Positions 1 to 11,491 of a DNA stretch of 52,551 nucleotides are shown piece by piece. A model generated the notes under the pieces. That model was not told where the DNA came from and did no database searches. It saw only the letters and a program-made list of their open reading frames with translations. Origin of the DNA: an uncultured beta proteobacterium (GTDB lineage: Bacteria > Pseudomonadota > Gammaproteobacteria > Burkholderiales > Burkholderiaceae_C); assembly GCA_903830985.1 (NCBI GenBank), contig CAIKVZ010000081.1, positions 1 to 52,551 on the forward strand. Reading direction: 5' to 3'. The first letter of the stretch is position 1; every line of letters begins with the position of its first letter. The translations under genes were made by a program, and so were the position numbers.

Positions 1-231
1 CAGCCTTCTTCGCAGGAGCAGCAGCCTTCTTCGCAGGAGCAGCAGCCTTCTTCGCAGGAGCAGCAGCCTTCTTCGCAGGAGCAGCAGCCTTCTTCGCAGG
101 AGCAGCAGCCTTCTTCGCAGGAGCAGCGGCCTTCTTCGCAGGAGCAGCAGCCTTCTTCGCAGGAGCAGCAGCCTTCTTCGCAGGAGCGGCAGCCTTCTTC
201 GCAGGAGCAGCAGCCTTCTTCGCAGGAGCAG
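1..231. repeat. Eleven tandem 21-bp units inside the histone-like gene
   Basis: Eleven contiguous 21-bp units fill positions 1-231 with only about two single-base variants (near 128 and 188). Each unit keeps the reading frame and encodes APAKKAA. The array continues past the window edge, so total copy number is unknown. It is a coding minisatellite, not a CRISPR array: there are no spacers. Confidence 0.95.
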
Positions 232-286
232 TAGATTTCTTCATTGGCGCAGCTTTTTTAGCGGCCGGTTTTTTCGCAGTTGCCAT
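1..286 (-). CDS. Histone H1-like Lys/Ala/Pro-rich DNA-binding protein, partial
   Basis: The reading frame starts at an ATG at 286-284 with an AAGGAG ribosome-binding site just upstream, and runs off the left edge, so the C-terminus is missing. After a short lead (MATAKKPAAKK) it consists of the heptad APAKKAA repeated eleven times, each unit being 21 bp of almost identical DNA. Such lysine/alanine/proline tails are typical of bacterial histone H1-like proteins (HctB/AlgP type), which bind and compact DNA in the nucleoid. It lies downstream of nrdB on the same strand but with its own 170-base upstream region. The family call rests on composition only; repeat number is probably variable between strains. 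Confidence 0.8.
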   Translation of the reverse strand, partial: MATAKKPAAKKAAPMKKSTAPAKKAAAPAKKAAAPAKKAAAPAKKAAAPAKKAAAPAKKAAAPAKKAAAPAKKAAAPAKKAAAPAKKAAAPAKKA

Positions 287-345
287 TATTTTCTCCTTGA
301 TCAAGTTACAAAGAGCACTTCACGTCGTTGTGTCGTGAAGCGATG

Positions 346-375
346 CATGGTGTTGGGCCAATGCCCAGCACCATG
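346..375. other. Strong hairpin between nrdB and the histone-like gene
   Basis: Thirteen base pairs (one G-T) form between 346-358 and 363-375 around the loop CAAT. A weaker pair of arms (CTTCACG/CGTGAAG) lies at 318-340. Neither is followed by a clear T-run on the minus strand, so they could end or stabilise the nrdB transcript, but a classic intrinsic terminator is not demonstrated. Confidence 0.4.
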
Positions 376-456
376 TACACGGTGACACAAACCGCCACCA
401 ACTTCTGCGAGTCGTGTGGTGGTTTGTGGGATGAAAGAATGCATGATCTGAATGGG

Positions 457-1680
457 TCAATCCCAGGAGAGGGCGCCACCCGACTGGTACTCGATGACGC
501 GGGTTTCGAAGAAATTGCGTTCTTTCTTCAGGTCAATCATCTCGCTCATCCAGGGAAACGGGTTTTCCTCGTTCGGATACAGCGTCTCCAGCCCGATCTG
601 CGTGGCACGGCGGTTCGCGATGTAGCGCAGATAACCCTTGAACATGGAGGCGTTCATGCCCAGCACACCGCGCGGCATGGTGTCTTCGGCGTACTTGTAT
701 TCGAGTTCCACCGCTTCCATGAACAGCGCCTTGATCTCGGCCTTGAAGTCCGCCGTCCACAGCAGCGGATTTTCCAGCTTGATCTGGTTGATCAGGTCGA
801 TGCCGAAGTTGCAGTGCATGGACTCGTCACGCAGGATGTACTGGTACTGCTCGGCTGCGCCCGTCATCTTGTTCTGCCGACCCAGCGCCAGGATCTGGGT
901 GAAACCGACATAGAAGAACAGGCCTTCCATGAGGCAGGCAAAGACGATCAGCGACTTGAGCAACTTCTGGTCGTTCTCCTGGGTTCCGGTGGTGAAGTGC
1001 GGATTCGTCAAAGTCTCGATGAACGGGATCAGGAACTGGTCCTTGTTGCGGATCGATTCGACTTCGTTGTAGGCGTTGAAAATTTCGCCTTCGTCCAGGC
1101 CAAGCGACTCCACGATGTACTGGTAGGCGTGGGTGTGAATCGCTTCCTCGAAGGCCTGGCGCAGCAGGAACTGGCGGCACTCGGGCGCGGTGATATGGCG
1201 GTAGCTGCCCAACACGATGTTGTTCGCGGCGAGCGAGTCGGCGGTGACGAAAAAACCGAGGTTACGCTTGATGATGCGACGCTCGTCCTCGGTCAGACCG
1301 TTGGGGTCTTTCCACAGGGCGATGTCGCGGTTCATGTTGACCTCTTGCGGCATCCAGTGATTCGCGCACGAGGCCAGGTATTTCTCCCAGGCCCACTTGT
1401 ACTTGAACGGCACCAACTGATTCACGTCGGTCTTGCCGTTGATGATGCGCTTGTCGGCGGCCCGCACGCGTCGCTGCTCGGGTGTGCTGGGCGACGCCGC
1501 TGCAGCGGGGATGAGGGTCGACGTGAGCGGAACGACGGCACCGTCGTCGAGTGTGCGGGTGGCGGCCTGAGGCTGCGCGGTGATGGAAGGTGAAGAGGCG
1601 TCCACCTCGCGCTGTGCGGACAGAGCGCTGTGGTTCAAGGCTTGCGGTGAGCTTGTGATTTCTTCGTCCCAGTTCAACAT
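457..1680 (-). CDS. nrdB: Ribonucleoside-diphosphate reductase, beta subunit
   Basis: This 407-residue protein is the radical-generating R2 subunit of class I ribonucleotide reductase, which supplies deoxyribonucleotides together with NrdA. All expected diiron ligands can be placed: D148, E179, H182, E252, E286 and H289. The radical tyrosine is Y186 in the motif EEAIHTHAY, so it is a tyrosyl-radical enzyme and not the Phe-containing class Ic type. The C-terminus ends in an acidic/aromatic tail that would dock into NrdA. The first ~70 residues are a Pro/Ala-rich extension before the conserved fold. It lies 120 bases downstream of nrdA on the same strand and probably shares its NrdR-controlled promoter. 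Confidence 0.97.
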   Translation of the reverse strand: MLNWDEEITSSPQALNHSALSAQREVDASSPSITAQPQAATRTLDDGAVVPLTSTLIPAAAASPSTPEQRRVRAADKRIINGKTDVNQLVPFKYKWAWEKYLASCANHWMPQEVNMNRDIALWKDPNGLTEDERRIIKRNLGFFVTADSLAANNIVLGSYRHITAPECRQFLLRQAFEEAIHTHAYQYIVESLGLDEGEIFNAYNEVESIRNKDQFLIPFIETLTNPHFTTGTQENDQKLLKSLIVFACLMEGLFFYVGFTQILALGRQNKMTGAAEQYQYILRDESMHCNFGIDLINQIKLENPLLWTADFKAEIKALFMEAVELEYKYAEDTMPRGVLGMNASMFKGYLRYIANRRATQIGLETLYPNEENPFPWMSEMIDLKKERNFFETRVIEYQSGGALSWD

Positions 1681-1705
1681 AAATTTTCCAATGCTCGCAT
1701 TATGA

Positions 1706-1750
1706 AAGCAGCGTCGCGAAATGAAAAGTGTTCATTCACGTCGCTGCCTT
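1706..1750. other. Long imperfect hairpin in the nrdA-nrdB gap
   Basis: Two ~20-base arms (1706-1725 and 1731-1750) pair with few mismatches around a 5-base loop in the 120-base nrdA-nrdB gap. No U-run follows in the direction of transcription. It could protect or process the mRNA and set the NrdA:NrdB ratio; this role is inference. Confidence 0.45.
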
Positions 1751-1800
1751 GAGTTGTTGTTCCGTGGCATCGCTTGCGGCGATAAAACGGTTCGAATAAT

Positions 1801-4695
<2,895 letters not shown>

Positions 4696-4793
4696 GGCAA
4701 TTATTCAAATTTTGGGAACGGTGGAACATCGGACAGCGCAGAGCCGGGGCGCTGGTTTTGCGTGCCGTGGAGTGTACGTGCATCGCGAAGCAC

Positions 4794-4809
4794 ACACTAT
4801 ATCTAGTGT
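4794..4809. promoter_or_regulatory. NrdR box 1, overlapping the nrdA -10 element
   Basis: The 16-mer acactatatctagtgt matches the NrdR consensus acaCwAtATaTwGtgt closely. It covers the predicted -10 element of the nrdA promoter, so NrdR bound with dATP/ATP should block RNA polymerase. Confidence 0.88.
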
Positions 4810-4824
4810 CTTGGGTGAATTCAA
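4796..4824 (-). promoter_or_regulatory. Predicted sigma-70 promoter of nrdAB
   Basis: On the minus strand TTGAAT (4824-4819) and TATAGT (4801-4796) are separated by exactly 17 bp. The pair lies about 100 bases upstream of the nrdA start and is bracketed and overlapped by the two NrdR boxes, which supports the assignment. Confidence 0.75.
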
Positions 4825-4825
4825 G

Positions 4826-4841
4826 ACACTACCGGTAGTGT
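4826..4841. promoter_or_regulatory. NrdR box 2, upstream of the nrdA -35 element
   Basis: The perfect palindrome acactaccggtagtgt is the second NrdR box. It lies exactly 32 bp from box 1, about three helical turns, which is the usual spacing for paired NrdR sites. Confidence 0.88.
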
Positions 4842-5061
4842 TTTTTCGACATTGTGTTTTTTTTCTGTGCAGTCTCTGCTGCGTCCGCAATGGGCTGCAG
4901 CGGTGGCTCTTCAGCGCAACCACGGGCGCGGCCTGACGAGATCAAGATCGGGTCAAGAAAAGTGAGGAAATATGGGGCTTGCAGCCGCATTTGGTGCGCC
5001 AGGCCTTGTGTTTGCTGGGGCCGAAGCCAGGACCAGCGGCCCATATGGGCCGTAGCCTTCG
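4842..5061. other. Intergenic stretch without a recognisable gene
   Basis: Between the upstream NrdR box and the 3' end of ampD there is a T-rich patch near 4842-4866 and no supported reading frame or RNA gene. Confidence 0.6.
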
Positions 5062-5685
5062 CTAGCGCGAACGGGGTGGCATCGGCACACCCTCGGGAAA
5101 ACACCGAGCCTCCCAGGCCAGCGCATCCTGCAGTTGCTGCCAGGCAAAGCCGGCACCCGGGTCCGGTTTGCGCCCCGGCGCGATGTGTTCGTGACCCGCA
5201 ATGTGGCGTATCGGATAGCGCTGCGCCAGCGCCGTGCACAGGGACATCAGGGTTTCGTATTGCGCGCTTTCGAAGGCTTCGCCATCGAGCCCTTCGAGTT
5301 CAATCCCGATGGAGTCGTCGTTGCAGTTGTCGCGTCCCCGGTAGCTCGAGGTGCCGGCATGCCACGCGCGCGCGTCGCCGTCGACGAATTGCCACAGCTG
5401 ACCGTCGCGTCGGATGAAGAAATGCGCCGATACCTGCAGACCCCGGATCTGCTGAAAGTAGGGGTGCGCCTCCCAGTCGAGCGTATTGGTGAACAGGCTC
5501 AGCACCTCTTCGCCACCGTATTCGCCCGGTGGCAGGCTGATGGAATGCAGCACGATCAGGTCGATCGTGGTGCCCGGCGGACGTGGTCCGAAGTTGGGGG
5601 AGGGCAGGTGCCGGGCGAAGCGGTACCAGCCACCGCACCACAGTGCAGTTGCCTGCTGGACTTCAGGCGCTGTCGTCGCGGCCAT
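5062..5685 (-). CDS. ampD: 1,6-anhydro-N-acetylmuramoyl-L-alanine amidase AmpD
   Basis: This 207-residue cytoplasmic zinc amidase (Amidase_2 fold) removes the peptide from anhydromuropeptides during cell-wall recycling; in other bacteria this keeps AmpR-controlled beta-lactamase off. Zinc ligands are H47 (in IVLHSIS), H165 and D175 (in GHEHIAPGRKPDPG), with the catalytic glutamate in SIGIELEG (E129) and a lysine at K173. Length matches the family (about 180-200). Its start overlaps the end of pilR by 23 bases on the same strand, so translation is likely coupled although the functions are unrelated. No signal peptide is present, which favours AmpD over the periplasmic amidases. Confidence 0.92.
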   Translation of the reverse strand: MAATTAPEVQQATALWCGGWYRFARHLPSPNFGPRPPGTTIDLIVLHSISLPPGEYGGEEVLSLFTNTLDWEAHPYFQQIRGLQVSAHFFIRRDGQLWQFVDGDARAWHAGTSSYRGRDNCNDDSIGIELEGLDGEAFESAQYETLMSLCTALAQRYPIRHIAGHEHIAPGRKPDPGAGFAWQQLQDALAWEARCFPEGVPMPPRSR

Positions 5686-7129
5686 CGTCGTCCCGGGGCG
5701 CCTGGATGTTGAGACGAGCCATGCGGTAGCGCATCTGGCGCAAATTCAAGCCCATGCTGGCGGCCGCGGCCGTGCGGTTGAAGCGGTGCTCCTGCAAGGC
5801 GCGCAGCAGCACTTCGCGCTCCAGTTGATCCAGGTAGCGCTGCAGGTCCTCGGGTATTGGCTTCGGCTGCACCGTGGGCTCGCCTGCGACGGCGACGCCG
5901 AGCATCTCATCCAGGGTGGTTGCCTGGGTGGGGGCGAAATCCACGTGCAGGGCACTGCCGTCGCTCAGCGCCACGGCACGGTGCAGCAGGTTTTCCAGTT
6001 CCCGCACGTTGCCGCTCAGGCGCAACAGGCACAGTTGTTCGACCACGTCGGGCGACAGCACCGGCACCGGCATGCCCGACTCGTGCGCGATGCGTTCCAG
6101 CAGCGCCGCGCACAGGGCCGGCAAATCCTCGCGCCGCTCGCGCAGCGGGGGGATCAGGATTTCGATGACGTTCAGGCGGTAGAACAGATCCTGACGAAAC
6201 TGCTGCGCCTGCACCTCGGCAGCCAGGTCCTTGTGCGTGGCGCTGACGATGCGCACGTCCACCAGATCTTCCTGAGTCGAACCCAAGGGGCGCACGCTGC
6301 GCTCCTGGATGGCGCGCAGCAGCTTGGACTGCATGGCCAGCGGCAAGTCGCCGATTTCGTCCAGGAACAGTGTGCCACCGCTGGCGGCCTGGAAGTAGCC
6401 GGGACGGTCCTGGGTGGCGCCGGTGTAAGAGCCCTTCTTGGCGCCGAAAAATTCCGCCTCCAGCAGGCTCTCGGGGATGGCGCTGCAATTCACTGCAACA
6501 AAGGCCTGGGCCGCGCGGTGGCTGCAGTCGTGGATGGCGCGCGCCACCAGTTCCTTGCCGGTACCCGACTCGCCGCGCACCAGCACCGGCGCCATGCTGC
6601 GTGCGACCTTGACGATGCGCTCCTTGACGGCTCGCATGACTTCAGAACTGCCCACCATCTTCTCCAGCGCCGAGGCACCGCTGTCGGCACGGGTTGCTGC
6701 GCGTCCCTCCTGCCCGGACGGGAATCGTGTGCCCGGCGCTGCGACCCCGCGAATGGCCGACGCCACCACGGTTCGAAACTGCTTCAGGTCGACGGGCTTG
6801 GTCAGGTAGTCGAAAGCGCCAGCCTTGAGCGACTCGACGGCGTTTTCCGCCGACCCGTAGGCGGTGATCACGATCGCGCGCTCGGGGCGCCGGCGCTGCG
6901 CCAAGCCCTGCAGCAGTTCCAGACCCAATCCGTCGGGCAGGCGCATATCCGTTATCAGCAGGTCAAAGTGTTCGCGCTCCAGATGGCCCCAGGCCTGCGC
7001 CAGGTTTTCCGCGGTTTCCACGCGGTAGCCTTCGCGCAGCAGCGTGAGTTCGTACACGGTGCGCAGGTCCGGCTCATCGTCCACGACGAGCACCCTGATC
7101 GCTGGCGGGGAATGGTTGGACGCTGGCAT
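5663..7129 (-). CDS. pilR: Sigma-54-dependent response regulator PilR
   Basis: The 488-residue protein has a receiver domain (phospho-acceptor D61, K110), a sigma-54 AAA+ domain (Walker A GESGTGKE at 185-192, Walker B GGTLFLDE at 250-257) and a C-terminal Fis-type helix-turn-helix near residues 450-480. The sigma-54-contacting loop reads GSYTGA (232-237) instead of the common GAFTGA, as is usual in PilR. With PilS it activates type IV pilin transcription. It follows pilS by 6 bases, so the two are one operon. The pilA target is not in the window. Confidence 0.9.
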   Translation of the reverse strand: MPASNHSPPAIRVLVVDDEPDLRTVYELTLLREGYRVETAENLAQAWGHLEREHFDLLITDMRLPDGLGLELLQGLAQRRRPERAIVITAYGSAENAVESLKAGAFDYLTKPVDLKQFRTVVASAIRGVAAPGTRFPSGQEGRAATRADSGASALEKMVGSSEVMRAVKERIVKVARSMAPVLVRGESGTGKELVARAIHDCSHRAAQAFVAVNCSAIPESLLEAEFFGAKKGSYTGATQDRPGYFQAASGGTLFLDEIGDLPLAMQSKLLRAIQERSVRPLGSTQEDLVDVRIVSATHKDLAAEVQAQQFRQDLFYRLNVIEILIPPLRERREDLPALCAALLERIAHESGMPVPVLSPDVVEQLCLLRLSGNVRELENLLHRAVALSDGSALHVDFAPTQATTLDEMLGVAVAGEPTVQPKPIPEDLQRYLDQLEREVLLRALQEHRFNRTAAAASMGLNLRQMRYRMARLNIQAPRDDDGRDDSA

Positions 7130-7135
7130 GGAATG

Positions 7136-8866
7136 TCAGTGCGTGCCCGCGGACAAGCTGACGGCCGGGGCCGCAGCGCCGCGTTCGGAGCGGAACGCGA
7201 CGCTGAACTCGTTGCCCTCGGCGCTGGCGCTGTCGAGCGCTTCGCGCAGCCCGCGCCGGTAGGAAATCACCGCTTGGTGGCGCTCGCACAGTTCGCGGCA
7301 AATGTACAGGCCCAGGCCGCTGGAACGGCTCTGAGAAGAGAAGAAGGGTTCAAACAGATGTTGCTGCACGGTTTTTTCCAGCGGTGCGCCGGCACTCCAG
7401 ACCTTGAGAATGCCGCGACCGGAGGGGGAAATGCGGGTTTCGATACGAATCCCGTCGGCTTTTCTTCCCGCATGGCGCAGCGCGTTGTCGAGCAGGTTGA
7501 TGAGCACGCGGCGCAAGTGGTCGGGGTCGAAGCTGACGCTGCACCCTTCGGCGTGCAGCGCCAAATCCACGGCGTGCGAGGCCGGGGCTTGCTGGCACCA
7601 GTCGGCGCACATGGCCCGAATGGACTGGTCCAGTGGCAGACGCGGCGACGGGTTGGCGCCGGACTCGTGCTTGACGCGCGCGATGTCGAGCACTTCGTCG
7701 ACGATCTTCCCCAGGCGCAGGGCATTTTCCCGAACCATCAACGAAAGGCGCTTGTGCGCCGGCTCAACCAGGTCTTCTTCCAGCAGTTCATTGGCTTGCG
7801 AAATGGCGGCCAGCGGATTGCGGATTTCATGGGCCACGGCCGTCGACATGCGGCCCAGTGCGGCCAGCTTCTCGGTGCGCAAACGGGCTTCCATTTCGCG
7901 AAGGTCCTGCAAGAACATGACGCACAGGTTCTCACTGGCATTGGCCGGTGCGGCAGTCAGACGGGTGCGCACCTGCAAGCGCCGTGCGGTCTCATTCACA
8001 TGGTGGATGTTCAGGTCCAGGCGCTGGTCGGCGTCGTTCTGAAAGGTGCTCTGGGCGAGTTCGCGTAAGCCGGACCAGCCGCTGTGCCCGCCCAAGTCGA
8101 AGGGCGGCATGGGAGCTGCCTCGCCCGGGCCCAGCAGGCGCCGTGCTGCCGGGTTCGCCACCCGCACCAGACCGGCAGCGTCCACCACCAGCACGCCGTC
8201 TCCCAGCGTTTCCATCACCAGTTCGTTCACCTGGCGCTGCAGGCTCACCGCCAACTCGCTGCGCCGGGCCAGTTGCTGTTCTCGCGCCAGGCGCACGGCC
8301 AACTGGTTCACCAGTGTTGCCAGGATGAAGCAGGCAGCACCCGTCAGCCCGGCCTGCAGAAACGGTGCGGCCATGTCCGACCTGCTGTCCACGCCAAGCC
8401 ACCAGGTCTGGGCCAACAGCAGCAAGGTGACGCTGGCGGCGGTTCCCACGGCCAGACGCAGCGAGCCCAGCACGGAAGACAGCAGCACCGGCAGGGCAAA
8501 CAGCGGCGTGTAGTTGACGCTGCCGGCCTGCAGCAGTTCCAGCGCAGAGAACATCAGCACGTCCAGCACCGTGGTGGACAGCCATACCGGACTGGTGGCA
8601 CGGCTGCGCTGAAGCGGGTAATGCGTCAGACGCGCCACCAGTGTCATGGCCAGGTAGACGCTGCACAGGGCTATGACCCAACCCGATGCGCTGGTGCGCG
8701 CCAGTACAAACATCACAGCATGGACGGCGAGCAGGGCCAGCGCAATGGTCACGCGCGCCGTCATGAAAGCCTGCCAGAGTCGCTCGAAGGCCAGGTCTTC
8801 CAGCGCCGGTGCGCCGGTGCGCAAGCCCAGTGGCCCGGTTGGCAGCACGGACTCGGCTGATGTCAT
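7136..8866 (-). CDS. pilS: Sensor histidine kinase PilS
   Basis: This 576-residue membrane kinase phosphorylates PilR. About six hydrophobic segments in the first ~230 residues are followed by a PAS-like region, a HisKA domain with the phospho-accepting histidine in AVAHEIRNPLAA, and an HATPase domain with the N-box LINLLDNALRH. I chose the ATG at 8866 because a longer frame would run through the upstream gene, whose stop lies one base away. The direct link to pilR and the multi-pass N-terminus support PilS rather than a generic NtrB kinase. Confidence 0.88.
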   Translation of the reverse strand: MTSAESVLPTGPLGLRTGAPALEDLAFERLWQAFMTARVTIALALLAVHAVMFVLARTSASGWVIALCSVYLAMTLVARLTHYPLQRSRATSPVWLSTTVLDVLMFSALELLQAGSVNYTPLFALPVLLSSVLGSLRLAVGTAASVTLLLLAQTWWLGVDSRSDMAAPFLQAGLTGAACFILATLVNQLAVRLAREQQLARRSELAVSLQRQVNELVMETLGDGVLVVDAAGLVRVANPAARRLLGPGEAAPMPPFDLGGHSGWSGLRELAQSTFQNDADQRLDLNIHHVNETARRLQVRTRLTAAPANASENLCVMFLQDLREMEARLRTEKLAALGRMSTAVAHEIRNPLAAISQANELLEEDLVEPAHKRLSLMVRENALRLGKIVDEVLDIARVKHESGANPSPRLPLDQSIRAMCADWCQQAPASHAVDLALHAEGCSVSFDPDHLRRVLINLLDNALRHAGRKADGIRIETRISPSGRGILKVWSAGAPLEKTVQQHLFEPFFSSQSRSSGLGLYICRELCERHQAVISYRRGLREALDSASAEGNEFSVAFRSERGAAAPAVSLSAGTH

Positions 8867-8867
8867 G

Positions 8868-9107
8868 TCAGGATTCTGCCTGCCGACGGTGCTGCTCGCA
8901 GCAGTAGCTGCCCTGCCTTCCGGCAATGGCTTCTGCCTGGGGCACGTGCATCTGGCACAGGGCACAGGGAATCATCTCCTGGGTCTTCGGTGCCGAAGTG
9001 GGCTTGGCGGTTGGTTTGACCTGGCTGTGGGGGCTGGCAGCGCCACGCCCGGAGCGCCACAGCCAAAGCCCCAACGCCAGCGCTGCCAGTATCAGCAGCA
9101 ACTTCAT
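8868..9107 (-). CDS. Small membrane-anchored CxxC protein, PP0621 family
   Basis: A 79-residue protein begins with a single membrane segment (MKLLLILAALALGLWLWRSG), continues with a Ser/Pro/Lys linker and ends in a small cysteine/histidine module (CALCQMHVP and YCCEQH) that could bind zinc. It resembles the PP0621 family of unknown function, which is commonly found beside pilS and a ccsA-like gene. Its ATG overlaps the stop of the upstream gene by four bases (ATGA), indicating translational coupling. The function is unknown. Confidence 0.8.
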   Translation of the reverse strand: MKLLLILAALALGLWLWRSGRGAASPHSQVKPTAKPTSAPKTQEMIPCALCQMHVPQAEAIAGRQGSYCCEQHRRQAES

Positions 9108-9904
9108 GAGACCCGTCCCAGCACCACCTCCATGACAAAGCGCGAGCCTACATAGCCCAACAGCAACAGGCCAGCGCCAGCGTAGAGCACGCGCACGGCC
9201 TTGCGCCCGCGCCAGCCAAAGCGTTGTCGGCCCACCAACAAAGTGGCAAAGGTCAGCCAGGCCAACAGTGAAAAGATGGTCTTGTGGTCCCACTTCCAGC
9301 CGACACCACCGTACAGTCGCTCACCGAAGAACCAGCCCGCCAACAAGGTGGCGGTGAGCAGGATGAAGCCGCCCAGCACGAAGCGAAATGTCAGCCGTTC
9401 CAGTGTGAGCAGGGGAATGCCGGCGTTCGGATCTTCCGCCAGGCGGATGTGCCTCTCCGCCCGGGTCATGAGCCAGGCATGCACCACGGCTGCTGCAAAC
9501 AGGCCGTAAGACGACAGCCCCAGCGCCCAATGCAGGGGCAGCCAGGGCGAGGCCGCAACGTGCAGCGGGTTGCCGGGAAAAGTCAGCGCCAACAGTACCG
9601 CAGCCGCGCCCAGACCCGCGAGCGCCCAGCGGGCCCGCAGTTGGGGAAAGCGTTGACTCTCGATCGCATACACCGTGAGCACCAGCCAGGCGGTGATGGA
9701 CAGGGCCGGCGCAAAGCCGAAGCGCGGCGGGTCACCGAGCACGCCCATGGCCAGCACGACGCCGTGCAGCAACCACGCGGCCACCAGGGCCAGATGCGCT
9801 GCCGTGGGGCTCAAACGATTGCCTGCCGCGGCGGGCACGGCGTAGGCCAGCGCCGCAATCGCGGACAGGAGGAAGGTCAGTTGGGTGGCACTGGCTAAAA
9901 TCAT
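9104..9904 (-). CDS. Cytochrome c assembly (CcsA/YpjD-like) membrane protein
   Basis: This 266-residue protein has about eight membrane segments and the family signature GWKWDHKTIFSLLAW near residue 205, typical of the CcsA/CcmC/YpjD haem-handling family. It is probably an inner-membrane protein linked to cytochrome c maturation, although YpjD-type members lack a firmly proven role. It is transcribed away from ffh from an 84-base gap and heads the leftward block that continues into pilSR and ampD. The neighbourhood with ffh is conserved in many betaproteobacteria. Confidence 0.85.
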   Translation of the reverse strand: MILASATQLTFLLSAIAALAYAVPAAAGNRLSPTAAHLALVAAWLLHGVVLAMGVLGDPPRFGFAPALSITAWLVLTVYAIESQRFPQLRARWALAGLGAAAVLLALTFPGNPLHVAASPWLPLHWALGLSSYGLFAAAVVHAWLMTRAERHIRLAEDPNAGIPLLTLERLTFRFVLGGFILLTATLLAGWFFGERLYGGVGWKWDHKTIFSLLAWLTFATLLVGRQRFGWRGRKAVRVLYAGAGLLLLGYVGSRFVMEVVLGRVS

Positions 9905-9988
9905 GGGTACAGTTTAGCGCTTTGCGCTTTGCACCTTGCCAGCATTCCTTGGCACTCAACGAGGGTTCCCGTCGCGGAACACAACTCC

Positions 9989-11365
9989 ATGGCTTCCGCT
10001 CTGACCGACAAACTTTCCCGCCTCGTCAAACAAATCAGCGGCCAGGCGCGCATCACCGAGTCCAACGTGACCGACATGCTGCGCGAGGTGCGCATGGCGC
10101 TGCTCGAGGCCGACGTGGCCCTGCCTGTGGTGCGCGATTTCATCGCCCGCGTCAAGGACAAGGCCCTGGGCCAGGAAGTGCTGGGTTCGCTGTCCCCCGG
10201 ACAGGCGCTGGTGGGCATCGTGAACCGCGAGCTCGCCGCCACCATGGGCGAGGGCGTGAGCGACATCAACCTGGCGGCGCAACCGCCGGCGGTGATCCTG
10301 ATGGCGGGCCTGCAGGGCGCGGGCAAGACCACCACCACCGCAAAATTAGCCAAGCACCTGATCGAGAAGCGCAAGAAAAAAGTGCTCACCGTGTCGGGCG
10401 ACGTGTACCGCCCGGCGGCCATTGAACAGCTCAAGGTGGTCACAGCCCAGGCCGGAGCCGAATGGTTCCCGAGCAGCCCTGATCAAAAACCGCTGGACAT
10501 CGCGCGCGCGGCGCTGGACTACGCACGCAAGCACTTCTTTGACGTGCTGCTGGTGGATACGGCCGGGCGCCTGGCGATCGACGAAGCGCTGATGCAGGAA
10601 ATCAAGTCGCTGCACGCCGTGCTCAATCCGGTGGAGACGCTGTTTGTCGTGGACGCCATGCAAGGCCAGGACGCGATCAACACGGCCAAGGCCTTCAAGG
10701 ACGCGCTGCCGCTGACCGGCATCATCCTGACCAAGCTCGACGGCGATTCCCGTGGCGGCGCGGCGCTGTCGGTGCGCCAGATCACCGGGGCGCCGATCAA
10801 GTTTGCCGGCACTTCGGAAAAGATCGACGGCCTGGAAGTGTTCGACGCCGAACGCCACGCCGGGCGCATTCTGGGCATGGGCGACATCCTGGCGCTGGTC
10901 GAACAGGTCACGGCCGGCGTGGACGTGCAGGCGGCGCAACGACTTGCCGCCAAGGTGAAGAGCGGCGCCGCCTTCGATCTGAATGACTTTCTGGGCCAGA
11001 TTCAGCAGATGAAGAGCATGGGCGGCTTGAGCAGCCTGATGGACAAGTTGCCTGCCGCCATGGCAGCCAAGGCCGGTCAGGTCGACATGGCCCGCGCCGA
11101 GAAGGACATACAGCGCAAGCAGGGAATCATCCACAGCATGACGCCGCTGGAGCGGCGCAAGCCCGAACTCATCAAGGCCACGCGCAAGCGCCGCATCGCC
11201 GCCGGCGCCGGCGTGCACGTGCAGGAAGTGAACCGCATGCTCAAGGAGTTCGAGCAGATGCAGGACATGATGAAGAAGATGAAGGGCTCCGGCATGATGA
11301 AGATGATGAAGCGCCTGGGCGGCATGAAGGGTATGGGCGGCGGCATGCCCGGCATGCCACGCTGA
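9989..11365 (+). CDS. ffh: Signal recognition particle protein Ffh
   Basis: This 458-residue GTPase binds 4.5S RNA and signal sequences of nascent membrane proteins and delivers them to FtsY. It shows the N domain, the G domain with P-loop GLQGAGKTTTTAKLA and DTAGR, and a C-terminal methionine-rich M domain (MMKKMKGSGMMKMMKR). The start MASALTDKLSRL matches the family; a longer frame beginning 60 bases upstream is not supported. The last ~30 residues are Gly/Met-rich, as usual. Confidence 0.97.
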   Translation: MASALTDKLSRLVKQISGQARITESNVTDMLREVRMALLEADVALPVVRDFIARVKDKALGQEVLGSLSPGQALVGIVNRELAATMGEGVSDINLAAQPPAVILMAGLQGAGKTTTTAKLAKHLIEKRKKKVLTVSGDVYRPAAIEQLKVVTAQAGAEWFPSSPDQKPLDIARAALDYARKHFFDVLLVDTAGRLAIDEALMQEIKSLHAVLNPVETLFVVDAMQGQDAINTAKAFKDALPLTGIILTKLDGDSRGGAALSVRQITGAPIKFAGTSEKIDGLEVFDAERHAGRILGMGDILALVEQVTAGVDVQAAQRLAAKVKSGAAFDLNDFLGQIQQMKSMGGLSSLMDKLPAAMAAKAGQVDMARAEKDIQRKQGIIHSMTPLERRKPELIKATRKRRIAAGAGVHVQEVNRMLKEFEQMQDMMKKMKGSGMMKMMKRLGGMKGMGGGMPGMPR

Positions 11366-11491
11366 AACCGGCCGCACTGGCGGAAAATGGCAGCAAGCCC
11401 GGGATCATTTTTTGAAATTTCCCGGCGGTCACGCCGCAGTCTGCGAGTCACAACGGTTCAATGAACACTCTTGGGTAGCGCCGATTCGAGC

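Noticed and set aside
1..231. Regular 21-bp repeats as a possible CRISPR array
   Set aside because: Units are contiguous with no spacers and keep an open frame encoding APAKKAA with a proper start and ribosome-binding site.
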